Assembly (NCBI GenBank): GCA_019359095.1
Contig: JAHHHZ010000026.1
Coordinates: forward strand, 1-64,000
From: Pleurocapsa minor HA4230-MV1
GTDB lineage: Bacteria; Cyanobacteriota; Cyanobacteriia; Cyanobacteriales; Xenococcaceae
DNA length: 64,000 nt
Reading direction: 5' to 3'
Notes under the pieces: generated by a model
Databases searched by the model: none
Told to the model about the DNA's origin: nothing
Seen by the model: only the letters and a program-made list of their open reading frames with translations
Program-made: the position numbers and the translations under genes
Part shown: piece after piece, positions 45,222 to 55,425 of the stretch
Layout: the number at the start of each line of letters is the position of its first letter
Position numbering within the stretch: the first letter of the stretch is position 1

Positions 45222-45375
45222 GGCATTGCTGATTTGAAGTATGAAACCAAAAAGTAATCTGTACGACCTAAAGGATACTGCTACGCATATAGCTTTTAGC
45301 TCTTAGCTATTAGCTTTTTAGTTGATTTGCTTGCATAGAGAAAATAGTCGAATTATACATCGATCCAGCAACGCC
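45222..45375. mobile_element. MITE copy 2, 154 bp, with 8-bp target duplication
   Basis: Ends GGCATTGCTG...CAGCAACGCC, flanked by AATTTATC on both sides (45214-45221, 45376-45383). The undisturbed target can be read in the parent fibrillin gene near 27150-27157, which makes the insertion boundaries certain. It is about 85-90% like copy 1 in reverse orientation by eye. Confidence 0.92.
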
Positions 45376-45540
45376 AATTTATCCAATTATCGATTTTAAT
45401 AATGCTAGTTTGGAAAATTTTGCCTGGGTGCAACATAGTTCGGGTTTATTATCGGGTTATGTGAGAGTAACAGCTACTTTTGAAGCTGAAAAACAAGAAG
45501 ATCTTCAACTTCCCAACCAGAAGATTAAGATTGAAAATCT
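45376..45540 (+). pseudogene. Fragment of a duplicated PAP/fibrillin gene
   Basis: It matches codons of the fibrillin gene at 27150-27307 (IDFNNASLENFAWVQHSSG, then LLSGYVRVTATFEAEKQED). It has no start, is interrupted upstream by MITE copy 2 and is cut off at the 3' end of the helicase gene. Confidence 0.9.
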
Positions 45541-45542
45541 GC

Positions 45543-47891
45543 CTAATTTTTCCGACTGTGTAAATATTTAATTAAAGCTGGCAAGACAGGACAAGGCTTT
45601 TTCTGTTGCAGACTAGCAGGTTGATCGGAGCGGAATACACTCCAGCGAAATGGCCCTAACTCCTCAGCAGACATCCACAGTAGACGTTTGGCTCTAGTCA
45701 TCGCCACATATAGCAAACGGTATTCTTCGGCTTGTTTGAGCTTAACTGCTTCTTGCCAAGCTGCCATAGGTGCAGGAATAGTATGGGGTTGTTCGGGGGA
45801 TATGTACTGATGATGTACTAAACTTCTGATCTGAGCGCGAGCAACTTCTGAGAGAGTAAAACTGCCGAGAAACTTACCTGCATTGGGAATCCAAGGTTCA
45901 CCTGGCAATATATCTTGGTGCAGAAAAGGAATAAATACATAGTCCCAATCTAATCCCTTAGCCTTGTGCATGGTAATAATTGTCACCTGGTTAGCACGAG
46001 TATAGCGATCGCCATCGTCTTCTTCAACTCCTTCAAAGTTTTCGGCACTGACAATCTCGGTTAAAGTCTGAATTGCCGTTTTGAGTGAGCTTTCTGTTCT
46101 AGTTTGCTGGCTCACTTTTTCGGCTAATTTTTGCAGCGTGGCTAATTCTGAACCAGTGTATTTAAGCGTCATGCCTAAAAAAGGAATCAGTTGATAATGG
46201 GGCAACTCTATTCTGGCGCGAAGCAAATTAACGCAGTAGCGACGAGCTTGCTCTACTTGGGGTTTTTGGTCTGGCTGTAAGAGAGTAGGATATAAAAACT
46301 GTTCGGGAAAAGTGGCTAGAGCATTAAGATCTTGAGTGGGTATCAGGCTGCGCTGCTCCAGCACTTCTAAAGCTGCTTTAAGATTATCTGGAGAATGTGG
46401 ACGAGCAATAAATTGCAGTAATTTAAGAATTTCGGCAGGTATTTGGGAATACCTTTCACTTTCTCCCACTTCATAGATTTTAATCCCGTTTTCTCTTGAG
46501 AGATAGGCTAATTCTTCGGCTAAAAACCGCGCCTGACGATTCTCTCTGACTAAAATTGCTGCATTCCTTTGAGGGTGGGCTGTAAGTAAAGCGATCGCCT
46601 GTTTGGCAATTAAAGCTACTGTCTGATAAACATCATCTGGGCTACAGATAACTAAACCGCTACCGGTGGGTTGAGGATTGGCATCGGGTTGAGGATCGCC
46701 AGGTTCTACCATAACTATATTCTGCAAGCGAAAAGGTGGTGATGGCTGAGGTTCGGGAAATTTAGACCACTGCTGATTCACCCAATGAACGACAAAATTA
46801 GCGCTATCAATAATAATCTTGCTGCTACGCCCCGCCTGATTCATCGTAGTTAAGCTGTTTTGCTGCTTGCAGGTTTCACAAAACCAGTTGAAGTAAAGCG
46901 GATCGGCTGGGGTAAAGGTAGAGTTAATTGCTTGATTAGGATCTCCTACTCGCACTAAATTGGGCGCAGCATTAGGTTGTTCCCCATTACCCGCCAAAAT
47001 AGAAATCAGCTTTTCTTGCAGGGGGCTAGAATCCTGGGCTTCATCCTCAAATACACCATAAACCTGGTTTTGCCAGAGTAACCGCATGGGGGGATATTCT
47101 AAGACTTTAAGCGCAGCCAGAATCATATCGTCATAGTCGATCAGATCTTGCGATCGCATGGACTGTTGATATTCTGTATATAGTCCTGCGGCAATCTGAA
47201 GAATGCCATACTCATCAGTCGCACTCTGACTTAACTCCTGTAACTCTTGAGGCAATAGTCCCGAACTTTTGGCTTCCCGTACTACCGTATTAGTTAACCC
47301 TGGTAATACCTCCGTGCGCAACACCGACTGACGGCGCATTCTTTCTGTCTCTTCACCGTCAAACTGTACCCCCTCTAAAAGCCTCTGATACTGCTGAGGA
47401 TATCCAGCAATCCATTTTTCAACCGCCCCACGAATGATACGATGTCCCGTATTTGGCACTACAATCGTTACCCGATCTAAATCTAGTCCCGATAATTCTT
47501 TACGAGAATTAGCAATATTGAGAGCCAAACCGTGAAGAGTATATACGACAAAGCCCCCAGGAGGTAGCATCAAATCTTTCAGGCGATCGCGGATCTTACT
47601 TTTAATATTGGCAGCAGCCGAACGAGTATAGGTAACCACTACCAACTGCTTCCTACTGTGTAGTTGATTTTGGGCAATGGCGATCGCCGCAGCTACCGAT
47701 AAACTATGAGACTTTCCCGCCCCAGGTACAGCAGAAACCGCCATTTCTCCTCCCCGCCAGTTGGCTAAGCCCTGTTGTCCCGTGCGCAAGCTTTTTTTAA
47801 GCCGTTCTAGCTCTACTTCCAGCCACTTCGATCTTTCTGTAGTTGAATAATTTGGAGAATTAATTGAATCCTGCTGCTGAGAAGGTAGCAT
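45543..47891 (-). CDS. UvrD/Rep-family superfamily 1 helicase
   Basis: 782 aa. Walker A AVPGAGKSHSLS, motif Ia region VVTYTRSAAANIKSKI, Walker B YGVFEDEAQDSSP, motif III-IV region VRVGDPNQAINSTF, motif V ITMHKAKGLDWDYVF and motif VI YVAMTRAKRLLWM. It is a complete SF1A ATP-dependent DNA helicase shorter at the C-terminus than AddA. Probably acts in DNA repair or recombination; the exact subfamily is unclear. ATG start. The last codons abut the fibrillin-gene fragment. Confidence 0.88.
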   Translation of the reverse strand: MLPSQQQDSINSPNYSTTERSKWLEVELERLKKSLRTGQQGLANWRGGEMAVSAVPGAGKSHSLSVAAAIAIAQNQLHSRKQLVVVTYTRSAAANIKSKIRDRLKDLMLPPGGFVVYTLHGLALNIANSRKELSGLDLDRVTIVVPNTGHRIIRGAVEKWIAGYPQQYQRLLEGVQFDGEETERMRRQSVLRTEVLPGLTNTVVREAKSSGLLPQELQELSQSATDEYGILQIAAGLYTEYQQSMRSQDLIDYDDMILAALKVLEYPPMRLLWQNQVYGVFEDEAQDSSPLQEKLISILAGNGEQPNAAPNLVRVGDPNQAINSTFTPADPLYFNWFCETCKQQNSLTTMNQAGRSSKIIIDSANFVVHWVNQQWSKFPEPQPSPPFRLQNIVMVEPGDPQPDANPQPTGSGLVICSPDDVYQTVALIAKQAIALLTAHPQRNAAILVRENRQARFLAEELAYLSRENGIKIYEVGESERYSQIPAEILKLLQFIARPHSPDNLKAALEVLEQRSLIPTQDLNALATFPEQFLYPTLLQPDQKPQVEQARRYCVNLLRARIELPHYQLIPFLGMTLKYTGSELATLQKLAEKVSQQTRTESSLKTAIQTLTEIVSAENFEGVEEDDGDRYTRANQVTIITMHKAKGLDWDYVFIPFLHQDILPGEPWIPNAGKFLGSFTLSEVARAQIRSLVHHQYISPEQPHTIPAPMAAWQEAVKLKQAEEYRLLYVAMTRAKRLLWMSAEELGPFRWSVFRSDQPASLQQKKPCPVLPALIKYLHSRKN

Positions 47892-47969
47892 CTAAATTAT
47901 TTCCGAAAAACAATACTCGATTGTCACTAGTTTAGTGCATCAGTACTTAAATGAAATGAGAAGTTTCTA

Positions 47970-48410
47970 CTACCTGCTACCTAAAAACAAATCCTCTCTC
48001 ATAATTTCCTGCAATGAAATAAAACAATCATCAGGCAAATGAAACTGAAATTTCATTGTTGTTATAGCATCTTGATAGATTTCATCATATTCATTAACCA
48101 TGTAGTTCTTGAGACTAGGATTTTTTTTAAGAATGCGCTTGATTCTGCCTCTAAAATTAGCTATCTCTGCCATCCAACCATTACGACAGCGATCGCGTTC
48201 ACCTTCCCAATATTGAAGCTTTAAAACATGTTCAATTAATCTTTGCAGATAGCTGTCTAAAGCTCTTTTTTGACTCGCCCCCATATCATCAATTTCGTCC
48301 AGAAGATTATCCCAGTCCATGTCCTCAAGATCTCGTCGCTGAATTTTTGTCTTTATTTCTTCCACCCAGAGGTTGAAGTCAGATTCATGTAATTTCTGTA
48401 GATTAGTCAT
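47970..48410 (-). CDS. DUF29 family protein
   Basis: 146 aa. The pattern FNLWVEEIKTKIQRRDLEDM, then DNLLDEIDDMG and LQRLIEHVLKLQYWE is the DUF29 family, abundant in cyanobacteria and often in multiple copies. Function unknown; the fold is helical. It lies between the helicase and sixA on the same strand. Confidence 0.9.
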   Translation of the reverse strand: MTNLQKLHESDFNLWVEEIKTKIQRRDLEDMDWDNLLDEIDDMGASQKRALDSYLQRLIEHVLKLQYWEGERDRCRNGWMAEIANFRGRIKRILKKNPSLKNYMVNEYDEIYQDAITTMKFQFHLPDDCFISLQEIMREDLFLGSR

Positions 48411-48474
48411 TTTATTTAAATTGCCAGAACCGCCGTGAGAATCAAGCCAAAAGCTCTTTAATAAGCATCTAATA

Positions 48475-48972
48475 CTAGCAAATCAACCACTTAGGCGAGA
48501 CATGTAAAAACAAAGTGCTGCGGGCGATGGGAGTGCCAAATTGAGGAATTTTCAAGCCGATTACTCCTGATTTCTTAACCTCAATTTGCCCTTTAATATC
48601 TCCCCAGAGCAGCATTTCTGCCCAATTGCCTAAATCTGGCTGATGTCCCACCAAGGCTATTTTGGCATCGGGATGTTGCAGTTGGTATTGCTGTAGCCAC
48701 TCTAACCATTCGGCGATCGCGCCATCGGGTTGTAAGGGCGTAAAAGTTTCCATCGTTTTAGCCAAACCTGCTTGCTGCAAAATTTCTGCGGTTTGAGCAG
48801 CGCGCACTAAAGGACTGGTTAAGAGTAGATCGAATTTTAAGCCGACACTTACTAAACGCTGTGCCACTTGAGCAGTTTTATCTCGACCCTTTTTTACCAG
48901 AGGACGCTGTTCATCATCGGCATAAGTTCCTTTTTCCCCAGCAATACCATGACGAATTAAATATGCTTCCAT
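48475..48972 (-). CDS. sixA: Phosphohistidine phosphatase SixA
   Basis: 165 aa. Histidine-phosphatase core: YLIRHGIAGEKG (RHG), SPLVRAAQTAEIL and VGHQPDLGNW. SixA removes phosphate from histidine phosphotransfer domains, dampening two-component signalling. Usual length; ATG start. Confidence 0.9.
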   Translation of the reverse strand: MEAYLIRHGIAGEKGTYADDEQRPLVKKGRDKTAQVAQRLVSVGLKFDLLLTSPLVRAAQTAEILQQAGLAKTMETFTPLQPDGAIAEWLEWLQQYQLQHPDAKIALVGHQPDLGNWAEMLLWGDIKGQIEVKKSGVIGLKIPQFGTPIARSTLFLHVSPKWLIC

Positions 48973-49243
48973 TTAAGGCAACTCAAATAACAACTACCCC
49001 TATATTAGACTTCTTGCACGAATCAAAAAAACTAGCTTACCAAGAGGGAAAAGGGTAAGGGCTTGCCCTAAAGGATGTTATACCCTTGTGGTACTAACTT
49101 CGTGTCGCACCGCATAGTTTGGTGGAAAAGCGCGAAGTTGCGTTGCGGGGGTTCCCCCCGTTGAGCAAACTTCGTAAGAAGGGAAAATATATTAGTCCGA
49201 TATTCATGATAGAGGTCTATTAATCAACACCATCATAATGAGC
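48973..49243. repeat. Intergenic palindromic repeat cluster
   Basis: It contains CCCTAAAGGATG, TACCCTTGTGGTA, GTGTCGCACC and the hairpin GGGGGTTCCCCCC (49153-49166), words that recur at 23813, 26640, 42510 and 52780. Nothing coding is seen. Confidence 0.6.
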
Positions 49244-50470
49244 TTAATCAGCAGCAATTACATTATCTTCAGGTTCAACTAAGCGCATTAGTTTTTGTTT
49301 GATCTGTCTGTCAAACACTTCCCATTTTAATTTGGTATATTCAGCATTATCGTTGAAGCCATTTAAGAAGCCGACAGGAATCTCGAAACCTCCCGCCATA
49401 TGTCTACCACCACCAAAAAATCTGCCCTGGATATCTTTACCCAATGTTTCCTTAATAAATTCGTCGGGGTCTAAGGTCAGTTTAGTAGTCCGCAAAGAAC
49501 CAATTACCAGCTCATTATCATCGTCCTCGTTATGGACAATACCGTAGACTACAGCGGTATGAATATCCTCTTCCGTTACTAGAAAATCTGCTGCTTGGGG
49601 AATGGCATCGCGATCATCATAGCGTAAATAACCGACTCCAGAAATCGAGAAATTCTTCTTGGTCACGCAATTGCGTAAAGCTCGTTCAATTACGTTCATA
49701 ACTCGACGCGATCGCGCGGACTGTAATACGGCATTCAACAGCTGAGAATCGTAAAAACGACTTAAATAAGCAGCAGCAATAAAGTCTTCTTCCTTCGCCT
49801 GCATCAAACGATTAGTATCTGAACGCAAGCCATGCATTAACGCGGTAGCACACTTAACGTGGTTTTCGTTACTAGAGTCAAATTCCAGCATTCCTGACTG
49901 GATATATTGCGTCAAAATGGTGGCGGTAGCTCTAGTTTGCGGGCGCAGATCGACAAATTCGGCTTTAATTTCTCCCTGTTTACTATGATGATCGACTACC
50001 ACCAGCAGGGGTATACCTGCTGCTTCTACCACCGCATAAAGCTGACTATTTGTTCCCTGACTATCGATTAACACACAGCCTTGATAAACCGATAAATCTT
50101 GTTCTTGTAAGGCAGTATGAATATATTTAGTGGCAGGTAACCCAGTCAATCTAACCAAAGTAATATTCTCTTGGTGAGACAAAGTGCCTCCATAGACAAT
50201 ATCGCAGCTAATGTCATAATTGGCAGCAATAAGTTGATATGCCCAGGCGCTAGACAAGGCATCAGGGTCAGGAAAATCCTGAATTACGATAATTTGCCTT
50301 TCTCCTCGATGCTGCTCTAAAACCTTGGTCAACTGATGAACTATCTTAACTAAATCGCTATCCTTTTTCTCTTTACCAAATTTATTACCCTCGACAGCTT
50401 CAAACTGTTTTTTTGGCGTAGTTTTATGGGCTAAACGATGTTCTAGAGAAGTGTTTAGGTTAGATGACAT
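49244..50470 (-). CDS. DHH-family phosphoesterase (NrnA-like)
   Basis: 408 aa. DHH motifs I-IV: QDFPDPDALSSAWAY, VLIDSQG, VVVDHHSKQG; the DHHA1 domain ends with GGGRHMAGGFEIP. Related enzymes degrade short RNAs and 3'-phosphoadenosine 5'-phosphate or act on cyclic dinucleotides. The N-terminal extension (residues 1-50) is cyanobacteria-like. Specific substrate not determinable. ATG start. Confidence 0.85.
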   Translation of the reverse strand: MSSNLNTSLEHRLAHKTTPKKQFEAVEGNKFGKEKKDSDLVKIVHQLTKVLEQHRGERQIIVIQDFPDPDALSSAWAYQLIAANYDISCDIVYGGTLSHQENITLVRLTGLPATKYIHTALQEQDLSVYQGCVLIDSQGTNSQLYAVVEAAGIPLLVVVDHHSKQGEIKAEFVDLRPQTRATATILTQYIQSGMLEFDSSNENHVKCATALMHGLRSDTNRLMQAKEEDFIAAAYLSRFYDSQLLNAVLQSARSRRVMNVIERALRNCVTKKNFSISGVGYLRYDDRDAIPQAADFLVTEEDIHTAVVYGIVHNEDDDNELVIGSLRTTKLTLDPDEFIKETLGKDIQGRFFGGGRHMAGGFEIPVGFLNGFNDNAEYTKLKWEVFDRQIKQKLMRLVEPEDNVIAAD

Positions 50471-50594
50471 ATGTAGACTATGATGGGTAATATTAAATTA
50501 CCGAGTAAGAGAATAAGTATACTAATTTTTATTTAGAATTTCGAGTTTATCACCAACCAATGTCTTCTGTAACGCTCTGCTAGATGAAACTAAA

Positions 50595-51092
50595 TTAAAT
50601 GCCGATTACGTATTTTTTCCACTCTTGATTAGAGTTGCCCTGAGTGTATTTTATTAGCTCAAAATGCAGACTACTATAAGGGCGACGGGGTTTAGTTTGC
50701 AGCGACATTTCCGCTTCTTTAGGAGTACGATTACCTTTTTTTACATTACACCTAACACAGGCTGCTACGAGGTTTTCCCAGGTATCTCCACCACCACGCG
50801 ATCGCGGAATTACATGATCGATTGTTAATTGATCGCCTTTTGCTTTACAATACTGACAAGTGTTGGTATCTCGTTCCAAAACATTACGACGAGTCAGCGG
50901 AATTTCTTTATAGGGTACTCTTACATAATATCTTAAACGGATTACTGTTGGTAGAGGGAAGCCACTATAAACAAACTCACCTCGATGTTCCAGCTGTTCT
51001 GCTTTACCTTTAATCAGTAACACCACTGCTCGGCGCCAACTAGTGATATTAAGGGGTTCATAGGAAGCATTCAGTACTAAAACCTTACCCAT
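50595..51092 (-). CDS. HNH endonuclease family protein
   Basis: 165 aa. The HNH core CQYCKAKGDQLTIDHVIPRS, then GGGDTWENLVAACVRCNVKKG, includes the CxxC pairs for zinc, the catalytic His and Asn. This stand-alone type is conserved across cyanobacteria and has no intron or phage context here. The biological role is unknown. ATG start. Confidence 0.88.
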   Translation of the reverse strand: MGKVLVLNASYEPLNITSWRRAVVLLIKGKAEQLEHRGEFVYSGFPLPTVIRLRYYVRVPYKEIPLTRRNVLERDTNTCQYCKAKGDQLTIDHVIPRSRGGGDTWENLVAACVRCNVKKGNRTPKEAEMSLQTKPRRPYSSLHFELIKYTQGNSNQEWKKYVIGI

Positions 51093-51275
51093 AGTAAAGA
51101 CTTATCATTATTTACAAGGAATGGTAACACACAGGAACTAGTTGATGTAACTTTAAAGCAGCTTGTTTTGGCTTGGTGCTTAAGGAATCGAAAAACTATA
51201 CTTTTATGAGCTTCTTGACTTTATCTATTTCTAGACTAATATTTGTCAATAATATTAGCTAATTCTGGATCATAA

Positions 51276-52463
51276 ATGTTGGATATGGTGAGTTGGCAGC
51301 AGCAAAAGCCCCAAAAATTGCCTCAAGACCCATTATCTCGGTTGGTAAATCGTCAACGCGCTTGGGTTGAGGTCGATCTAGATGCTCTAGCTCATAATGT
51401 TCTGACTCTCAAATCTTGGCTCAATCCGCAAACCAAATTGATGGCGGTAGTTAAAGCCGATGCCTATGGACATGGTGCAGTTACTGTTGCCCAAACCGCT
51501 TTGACTCATGGTGCAGATAGTTTAGCGATCGCCACTTTAGCAGAAGGAGTCGAATTACGTAACTCAGGAATTACCGCACCGATGCTAATTTTGGGCGCGA
51601 TTAATGCCGTGGAAGATATTCAAGCGGTGGCTGCTTGGGATTTGGAAGTCACAATTTGTAATTCTGAACAAGCAGTGGTTTTTCAGCACACTTTGGCTAG
51701 ATTAGGTAAGTCACTAGCAGTTCATCTCAAGCTAGATACTGGCATGTCTCGTCTGGGAACCAATTGGCAGTCGGCTGTCGCTTTTGTAACTTTGGTTAAA
51801 AGTTTGCCTAATTTAAAGATTGCCAGTGTCTATTCACACTTTTCGACGGCTGATGAAAGCGATCGTCAGATCATGGATTTACAACATCAGCGTTTTCAAA
51901 CAGCGATCGCTCAATTAAAAACTGTTGGATTCAACCCACCTCAAATTCATCTGGCAAATTCTGCTGCAACTTTAAGCGATCGCTCCACTCATTACGACAT
52001 GGTACGAGTTGGACTGGCTTTATATGGTTTATATCCTGCTGCTCATCTCAGTCAGGTACTCGAACTTAAGCCAGTATTACAGGTTAAAGCTAAAATTACC
52101 CAGGTAAAAACCATCCCCCCAGGAGAAGGAGTCAGCTATGGTCGCCAGTTTATTACTCAAGCAAAGACTAAAATAGCAGTGGTGGGGATTGGCTATGCTG
52201 ATGGTGTCCCACGCAATTTATCCAATCGACTACAGGCGATCGTGGCGGGACAGTTAGCATCACAAATTGGCTCGATTACGATGGATCAGCTTATGCTGCG
52301 GGTAGATCATCTCCCTCATGTTCAAGCAGGAGATATTGTTACTTTAATTGGTCAACAAAATCAGTTCAAAATTACTGCCGACGATTGGGCAAACAAACTT
52401 AATACGATCTCGTGGGAAATTCTCTGTGGGTTTAAGCATCGTTTACCCAGGATCTTTGTCTGA
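51276..52463 (+). CDS. alr: Alanine racemase
   Basis: 395 aa. PLP-lysine motif AVVKADAYGHGAV, the phosphate-binding region and the second catalytic Tyr in GVSYGRQF are present. It supplies D-alanine for peptidoglycan. Usual length; the ATG at 51276 is used, with a second Met at codon 4. Confidence 0.95.
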   Translation: MLDMVSWQQQKPQKLPQDPLSRLVNRQRAWVEVDLDALAHNVLTLKSWLNPQTKLMAVVKADAYGHGAVTVAQTALTHGADSLAIATLAEGVELRNSGITAPMLILGAINAVEDIQAVAAWDLEVTICNSEQAVVFQHTLARLGKSLAVHLKLDTGMSRLGTNWQSAVAFVTLVKSLPNLKIASVYSHFSTADESDRQIMDLQHQRFQTAIAQLKTVGFNPPQIHLANSAATLSDRSTHYDMVRVGLALYGLYPAAHLSQVLELKPVLQVKAKITQVKTIPPGEGVSYGRQFITQAKTKIAVVGIGYADGVPRNLSNRLQAIVAGQLASQIGSITMDQLMLRVDHLPHVQAGDIVTLIGQQNQFKITADDWANKLNTISWEILCGFKHRLPRIFV

Positions 52464-52893
52464 TACCATTTTTCCTTGAGGCTGTATTTAATTATATGTA
52501 GATAGATTGAATTCATTTGCTCTAGCGGAACGAAGGCGATCGCCGTTTTTGGCTAAATTTTTGAACTAAATGTTGAACTTGCTGAAATTGCTCACTGAAA
52601 AAACCTTTTATACCAACTTTCTATGAAAATGCACTAAATGAAATTTAACCCCTTTGCCCCAACAGCGCGATTATTCAAGGCGAAATGAATTCGCCGAATC
52701 TCGCGCTCAAACTAAGCGGGATAAACGTCTCTGCGTCTTTGCGACGCGAAGCTAGTGCTAAAGCACATTGTACCCTTGTGGTATACCGCTTCGCATATCC
52801 TTTAGGGCGCGAAATTTACAATCAAAATATTAAGTGCAACTTTAAGGAGAAATGGTATTAGTCTTTCAGCTTCACTGGTTAAATGGCTTCTTG
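52464..52893. mobile_element. Gene-free stretch with a candidate third MITE (52610-52858)
   Basis: Imperfect terminal inverted repeats ATACCAACTTTCTATGAAAA / (reverse of right end) ATACCATTTCTCCTTAAAG, both followed by TGCACT, delimit about 249 bp. The inside has a CGACGCGAAGC...TTCGCATATCC palindromic block and TACCCTTGTGGTATA. A 2-bp TA flank is compatible with a target duplication. No coding capacity. Confidence 0.5.
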
Positions 52894-53340
52894 CTACGGA
52901 TTTACTTTATTAGTAGTGATAATTTGCTCTGAATTAAACTGAGTAAACATCCAAACTCGTAAATACAACAGTCCGCCTAAGATAGCTAAAAAAGCACATA
53001 CCCCTAGAAGTTTTTCTAAAGGAATCTCTAGCACTCCTTCTACCACCACTTCCCGTAAAGCTGAAACCAAAGATACTTTTACTGCTGCGCCGACGGATAT
53101 ACGCTGTTCTTGAAGATAAATGATTAAGAGGCGAAATAACTCGACCAAAATCAGAATAAATAGGATATCAGCCGTAATTGCCTTAAAATTCAGCGGTTTG
53201 AGCAAAGACAAAAACATTTCGCCTAAACGAATCAGCATCACGCAAAATAAATCGATACATAGAGAAATAACAATAAAATCTTGAAATTTCTCTAAATTGT
53301 GGACAATTTTGTCTCTTTGAAACCAAAGCTGCCATTTCAT
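52894..53340 (-). CDS. PsiE-family membrane protein
   Basis: 148 aa from ATG 53340 (a TTG at 53355 adds five residues). Four hydrophobic segments (FIVISLCIDLFCVMLIRLGE, ITADILFILILVELFRLLII, VSALREVVVEGVLEI, VCAFLAILGGLLYLRVWMF) match the PsiE/DUF-type phosphate-starvation-inducible family. Function poorly known. It begins 23 bp after the dnaK stop codon on the same strand and may be read through from dnaK. Confidence 0.78.
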   Translation of the reverse strand: MKWQLWFQRDKIVHNLEKFQDFIVISLCIDLFCVMLIRLGEMFLSLLKPLNFKAITADILFILILVELFRLLIIYLQEQRISVGAAVKVSLVSALREVVVEGVLEIPLEKLLGVCAFLAILGGLLYLRVWMFTQFNSEQIITTNKVNP

Positions 53341-53363
53341 AGTTTCAATCAGCAACGACTAAA

Positions 53364-55259
53364 TTACTGACTGACAAAATCAGCATCAATCACTTCATCA
53401 CCATCGCTATTTGATGAGGTACCTGCACGACTAGAACTATTGTTATTAGACCCGTCATTATTCGTATACATCGAGCTGCCAATCTGCATCATAGCTTGTT
53501 GTAACTCCTCGGTTAGAGACTTCAGGCGATCGTAATTGTCGTGTTGTATTGCTTGCCGTAGATTCTTAACCATGCCTTCAACTCGTTCTTTGTCGTTGGC
53601 GGACATTTTGTCACCAAAGTCTTTGAGTTGTTTTTCGGCTTGATATGCCAAGGAATCCGCATTATTTTTAAGATCTATTTTTTCTCGACGTTGACGATCT
53701 GCTTCGGCGTTAGTTTCCGCATCCTTGACCATCTGTTCTACTGTCTTTTCGTCCAGGGTAGAAGCGCCAGAAATTGTAATCGACTGTTCTTTCCCGCTGG
53801 CTTTATCTTTTGCCGATACAGAAAGAATACCGTTAGCATCAATATCAAACTTAACTTCTATTTGAGGTATCCCTCTAGGTGCGGGAGGAATACCATCAAG
53901 GCGAAATGTACCCAAGCTTTTATTATCGCTTGCCATTTCGCGTTCGCCCTGCAAGACGTGAATTTCAACATTTGTCTGTCCGTCAGCAGCAGTAGAAAAT
54001 ACTTCTGACTTCTCCACAGGAATAGTAGTATTGCGAGGAACAAGCTTGCTCATAACACCGCCTAATGTTTCAACACCCAAAGACAATGGCGTAACATCGA
54101 GTAATAAAATATCTTTAACATCACCTGCCAACACCCCAGCTTGAATTGCTGCACCAACAGCCACTACTTCATCTGGGTTTACTGCCTGGTTAGGCTCTTT
54201 ACCAGTAATACGTTTTACTAAAGATTGGACGGCAGGAATACGTGTTGAACCACCAACTAAAACAACCTCGTCAATCTGGGAATTACTCAGACTAGCATCT
54301 TTTAAAGCCTGTTCTACGGGAATGCGACAGCGATCTAATAAATCAGAGCATAACTGTTCAAATTGCGATCGCGTTAGGGTCATATCTAGATGTTTTGGGC
54401 CATCTTGGGTAGCGGTAATAAAAGGTAAGTTGAGATTGGTTTGAGTCGCCCCTGATAGCTCCATTTTGGCTTTTTCGGCTGCTTCGGTTAGTCTTTGTAA
54501 AGCTTGTTTATCCTGACGCAGATCGATACCTTCGTTGCTTTTAAATTCAGCCGCTAACCAATCGACAATTTCTCGATCGAAGTCGTTACCACCAAGGTGA
54601 GTATCCCCTGCTGTGGCTTTAACTTCAAATACACCTTCTCCTACTTCTAGAATCGAAACATCAAACGTACCACCACCTAGATCGAATACTAGAATAGTTT
54701 CTTGGCTTTTTTTATCTAAGCCATAAGCTAATGCTGCTGCGGTTGGTTCGTTGATAATCCGCAGTATTTCTAAACCAGCAATTTTCCCAGCGTCTTTAGT
54801 TGCTTGTCTTTGGGAATCGTTAAAGTAGGCAGGAACAGTAACGACTGCCTGGGTTACTTTTTGCCCTAAATAACTACTAGCATCATCTGCTAGTTTACGC
54901 AGTACTTGAGCCGAAATTTCCTCGGGTGCAAACTGTTTATTTAATACGGGACACTTGATTTTAACGCTACCTTTACTATCTCTAACAACTTCATAAGAAA
55001 CACTGCTGGTTTCATTCCTGACTTCATCATATCTGCGTCCAACAAAACGTTTAACAGAATAAAATGTATCCCTAGGGTTCATTACCCCCTGCCGTTTGGC
55101 AATTTGTCCGACCAACTGCTCGCCATTTTTATTGTATGCCACTACTGAAGGCGTAGTACGCTGTCCTTCGGCGTTAGCAATTACGGTGGGTTGTCCACCT
55201 TCTAATACAGCTATACAAGAGTTGGTTGTTCCTAAATCAATACCTACAACTTTTGCCAT
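53364..55259 (-). CDS. dnaK: Chaperone DnaK (Hsp70)
   Basis: 631 aa. ATPase domain with [36 protein letters not shown] and [17 protein letters not shown]; substrate domain with [19 protein letters not shown]; lid and a Ser/Asn-rich tail ending DADFVSQ. It folds proteins with DnaJ and GrpE. Cyanobacteria usually carry several dnaK genes; this one lacks an adjacent dnaJ or grpE. No CIRCE repeat is seen upstream. Confidence 0.96.
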   Translation of the reverse strand: MAKVVGIDLGTTNSCIAVLEGGQPTVIANAEGQRTTPSVVAYNKNGEQLVGQIAKRQGVMNPRDTFYSVKRFVGRRYDEVRNETSSVSYEVVRDSKGSVKIKCPVLNKQFAPEEISAQVLRKLADDASSYLGQKVTQAVVTVPAYFNDSQRQATKDAGKIAGLEILRIINEPTAAALAYGLDKKSQETILVFDLGGGTFDVSILEVGEGVFEVKATAGDTHLGGNDFDREIVDWLAAEFKSNEGIDLRQDKQALQRLTEAAEKAKMELSGATQTNLNLPFITATQDGPKHLDMTLTRSQFEQLCSDLLDRCRIPVEQALKDASLSNSQIDEVVLVGGSTRIPAVQSLVKRITGKEPNQAVNPDEVVAVGAAIQAGVLAGDVKDILLLDVTPLSLGVETLGGVMSKLVPRNTTIPVEKSEVFSTAADGQTNVEIHVLQGEREMASDNKSLGTFRLDGIPPAPRGIPQIEVKFDIDANGILSVSAKDKASGKEQSITISGASTLDEKTVEQMVKDAETNAEADRQRREKIDLKNNADSLAYQAEKQLKDFGDKMSANDKERVEGMVKNLRQAIQHDNYDRLKSLTEELQQAMMQIGSSMYTNNDGSNNNSSSRAGTSSNSDGDEVIDADFVSQ

Positions 55260-55334
55260 AATTTCATTTTTTTGAGTCTATGTACAGTAAGGGATTTAAA
55301 CTGTTGAAAACTAATTAATTAAAATTAAGTGCAA

Positions 55335-55380
55335 TAGAAAGGAAGCGAGTAACAAAAAATATTTTGCTCGTTACTCGCTC
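55335..55380 (-). terminator. Hairpin terminator of hsp20
   Basis: On the minus strand GCGAGTAAC ... GTTACTCGC (perfect 9-bp stem, 16-nt A+T loop) is followed by TTCCTTTCT. It is about 45 bp after the hsp20 stop codon. Confidence 0.7.
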
Positions 55381-55425
55381 TCTACAATTTATCTACATTT
55401 TTTTGGCAATTACGGAGTAAAAGAA

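Noticed and set aside
53628-54043. ORFs opposite dnaK
   Set aside because: Shadow frames of a strongly coding, conserved gene.
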